DNA of 8,252 nt from Bifidobacteriaceae bacterium (GTDB lineage Bacteria > Actinomycetota > Actinomycetes > Actinomycetales > WQXJ01), in the NCBI GenBank assembly GCA_031256885.1, contig JAIRPS010000018.1, forward strand, positions 1 through 8,252, read 5' to 3'. Under the pieces are notes generated by a model that searched no databases, was not told the origin of the DNA, and saw nothing but the letters and a program-made list of their open reading frames with translations. Shown here piece by piece: positions 6,467 to 8,252 of this stretch. Position 1 is the stretch's first letter; the number at the start of each line of letters is the position of its first letter. The translations under genes and the position numbers were made by a program.

Positions 6467-7908
6467 GGTGAGACAATTCCTTCCGGTTGAAATCGGAACC
6501 AGCCACGGCGCCAAGCGATCAAAGCAAACGTGCCTGTGGCCAGCAGGGTGAATATCGCGGCTGGTGCCGCGATCATGGTGTCTGCAGCGGTCAAGCGCTG
6601 CGGCACCAAGTTTTTGGTAGTTTTGACGGCGACTTGTGCGTTGGCTGACGGCCAAAGGCTGGCGTTGGCTGTGGCAACGCCAGCCTCACCCTGCCCGGCT
6701 GGTTGCACTTGCGCGTTTGGCGCAGCCTCGTCAATCGTTGCAGTGGCCGATGCCGTAGCAACAGTCTTAGTTGTTGTGGCAGCACTGCTGGTGGTTGGGT
6801 TTTCACTCTGGCTTGCGCCACCCTGCCACCCACCATTTAGGCTGGGTGTTGAAGGGTTGACGGTAGGCGTTTGTTGGCTTACCGGATCATTGGCGTCCCA
6901 ACTGATGTAGAGCGGGTCGGGTGGTTTACGGTGATCAATCGCCGCACCGGAGGAATACCAGTAGGAGGATAGGCCAGTTACTGCCTGGAAGTTGACAAAG
7001 CTTTGATGCCATGCGCCCGGTGTTGAAGAGTTTGCGCCTAACTGTTGCGCTGCGCTACCGGGCGGTACAGTGATTGCCCGATTCTGGTAGGCATGCTTCA
7101 GTATCAAGGCGTTTGGGCTGGTAAATGCACCTTCTGTTGCATCTGATGAGGTTGATTTGGGGGCGCTTGCCAGAACCACCCGGGAATTTGGATATCTGTC
7201 CCATGAACCGCCTTCACGGGGCATACCGTAACCAGCAGCCGTTGCCGTAAGTTCTGCTGCCCCATTGGCAGCAACCGTGAGACTGATCGCTTCTAACCAA
7301 AAATAGCTCAACCCATCGTAATACACCACTGTGAACATGCCTGGCCAATCTATCGCAGCTTCGCCTGTTTGTTTATCAAGCCAACCAGTACCACCGACCA
7401 TCTGAACGCGAGTTTCAGTATAAGTAGAAGCAGATTGATTAGCCGGATTATATCTAACCATTTGGCCTGATGAATCTAAACAGCGCTGATCAAATGAAAC
7501 TGGCACACCAGCATTATTCACCACAGCAGTATTCTCTACTTGACTGTGGTATAGATTCTTACCCCAGTCATCAAGACCCCACTGTTTCGCAGCACCAGAA
7601 TTGCCGTTGTCACCGGGGCGTCCCGCCATCAAAAAATTGCAATCACCAAAATAGCTCTTCCCCCTTGTTTCAAGGTTAAACCCCCAATCCAACCGTGCAT
7701 TAGTCAGTTCCAAACGCCCACCAGCGGTTACTTGGCTACCTGTTCGCTCAGGTATGGTCAAACCAATCACAATATCGCCATCTGAATCTTCCGTAACAGC
7801 CAAACCGGAATCAGCAAATACCGGGGTGACCGCTGTGACTAGCCAGCCCAGTAGCGTAACCAGCAACGCCCACAAATATATCAGTCGCTGGTTTTTAAAC
7901 ATTTTCAT
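6463..7908 (-). CDS. membrane-anchored HtaA-like surface protein
   Basis: This 481-residue protein has a signal peptide (about 1-32, cleavage after VFA) and one HtaA/CR-like domain (about 72-338). Shared marks with its downstream paralogue are LDWGFNLE, Y86, C90 (DCNF), C143, Y196-Y197 and SSYWYSSG near 314-321. A low-complexity Ser/Thr/Ala/Gln-rich linker (about 340-440) would span the cell wall. One membrane helix (about 443-465) and a short tail WRRGW follow; no LPXTG motif is seen. The expected role is surface haem capture or relay, inferred from the family. ATG7908 is preferred: AGGAG at 7919-7915 is 6 nt upstream and the signal peptide is intact. Upstream codons of the open frame lie over the preceding gene and are not signal-like. 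The start overlaps the previous gene by 14 bp and the stop overlaps the next by 4 bp. Confidence 0.85.
   Translation of the reverse strand: MKMFKNQRLIYLWALLVTLLGWLVTAVTPVFADSGLAVTEDSDGDIVIGLTIPERTGSQVTAGGRLELTNARLDWGFNLETRGKSYFGDCNFLMAGRPGDNGNSGAAKQWGLDDWGKNLYHSQVENTAVVNNAGVPVSFDQRCLDSSGQMVRYNPANQSASTYTETRVQMVGGTGWLDKQTGEAAIDWPGMFTVVYYDGLSYFWLEAISLTVAANGAAELTATAAGYGMPREGGSWDRYPNSRVVLASAPKSTSSDATEGAFTSPNALILKHAYQNRAITVPPGSAAQQLGANSSTPGAWHQSFVNFQAVTGLSSYWYSSGAAIDHRKPPDPLYISWDANDPVSQQTPTVNPSTPSLNGGWQGGASQSENPTTSSAATTTKTVATASATATIDEAAPNAQVQPAGQGEAGVATANASLWPSANAQVAVKTTKNLVPQRLTAADTMIAAPAAIFTLLATGTFALIAWRRGWFRFQPEGIVSP
6656..6686. repeat. perfect 12-bp inverted repeat in the HtaA-like linker
   Basis: AGGCTGGCGTTG (6656-6667) and its exact reverse complement (6675-6686) flank a 7-nt loop, GCTGTGG. 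It lies in the codons of the Ala-rich linker (VATANASL) just before the membrane helix of the upstream HtaA-like gene. Repetitive Ala/Asn codons could create such a stem by chance. No T-run follows, so it is not a typical terminator. Confidence 0.7.
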
Positions 7909-8252
7909 CGCTGACTCCTCTCGGGTCCTGACTAGACTTTTTGGCAATACGACGGCGGCGTCTCGAACGTTGCGCAGCGGCTGCTGACAAGGTGCCCACC
8001 AAAACCAATACAAACAGTACTGCGGCAATGATCGCTGCGATCTCCCAAGCTGATAAGTGTCGTGTTTGCCCAACTAATGCTGCGTCAGGCTGTTGCGCCG
8101 CTGAAACCAGGCTGGCATCTTGGCGCACAGTGAACAGAGTTTGAGCAGCTTGACCGGAAGCTCCCCCAGTCAAAGTGACTGTATGGGAACCAACCCGTAA
8201 ATCGAGCGGCAGCAGCAAAGTTGCAGCAACTTCGCCAAACTGGCCAGCCGTC
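7895..8252 (-). CDS. C-terminal end of a surface protein (partial): Ig-like end, TM helix, Arg-rich tail
   Basis: The gene enters from the right edge; 118 codons are visible and its start lies outside. The first 45 or so residues look like the last strands of an Ig-like repeat (LDLRVGSHTVTLTGG, then AAQTLFTV), as seen at the ends of actinobacterial HtaA and other surface proteins. After a short spacer comes one membrane helix (WEIAAIIAAVLFVLVLVG) and the basic tail RSRRRRRIAKK, giving a cytoplasmic C-terminus. It is probably the first or an internal member of the haem-surface operon, and may itself carry HtaA domains upstream, but this cannot be seen. A TTG at 8218 lies in frame but is internal, since the frame is open to the edge. 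Its last 14 bp overlap the next gene, whose ribosome site is inside it. Confidence 0.75.
   Translation of the reverse strand, partial: TAGQFGEVAATLLLPLDLRVGSHTVTLTGGASGQAAQTLFTVRQDASLVSAAQQPDAALVGQTRHLSAWEIAAIIAAVLFVLVLVGTLSAAAAQRSRRRRRIAKKSSQDPRGVSDENV

Noticed and set aside
6467..6655. 63-codon N-terminal extension of the HtaA-WxL-like gene
   Set aside because: The extension is basic, not signal-like, lies over the upstream gene, and would hide a good signal peptide beginning at ATG6466.
6530..6910. 126-residue plus-strand frame with hydrophobic stretches
   Set aside because: It is antisense to the linker and membrane helix of the HtaA-like gene; its Ala/Val-rich composition mirrors the Ala/Thr-rich linker codons.
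7909..8073. 55-codon N-terminal extension of the membrane-anchored HtaA-like gene
   Set aside because: It overlaps the upstream surface-protein gene in another frame; ATG7908 has AGGAG at 6 nt and begins a signal peptide.

Overview
The window looks like a piece of an actinobacterial chromosome (Actinomycetota) with roughly balanced GC. Three things suggest this: a DtxR/IdeR-type iron box, HtaA-like (CR-domain) secreted proteins, and a DUF916 protein of the kind found beside WxL-type surface domains. No rRNA, tRNA, CRISPR or transposon was seen. Genus cannot be fixed from the sequence; a host-associated Actinomycetaceae-like organism is only a guess.

Positions 1-267 are a regulatory leader. 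A near-consensus DtxR/IdeR operator lies at 92-110, and a 14-codon reading frame with its own ribosome site (231-275) overlaps the start of the first transporter gene. Positions 268-3599 (+ strand) hold two half-transporters of the CydD/CydC-like ABC type, each with a membrane domain fused to an ATPase domain. They are joined by an ATGA overlap and probably form one heterodimer.

Positions 8252-3561 (- strand) are a tightly packed operon read toward the transporters. Its genes, in order, are: the C-terminal end of a surface protein with an Ig-like strand region, a membrane segment and an Arg-rich tail (7895-8252); a membrane-anchored HtaA-like protein (6463-7908); a secreted HtaA-like protein that ends in a WxL-like domain (4664-6466); and a DUF916-type, membrane-anchored WxL-partner protein (3561-4658). 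Junctions are 14-nt and 4-nt overlaps and a 5-nt gap, which implies co-transcription and coupled translation.

A reasonable model is a haem/iron acquisition island. HtaA-like proteins capture haem (or another tetrapyrrole) at the surface. One is fixed by its own membrane helix; the other is probably held through its WxL-like domain and the DUF916 protein encoded next to it. The iron-regulated ABC pair may move haem, a porphyrin, a siderophore or a thiol. The most unusual point is the joining of an HtaA-like module to a WxL/DUF916 display system. The transporter and surface operons are convergent, and their coding ends overlap by 39 bp. The second ATPase stops early, just after its H-loop region.
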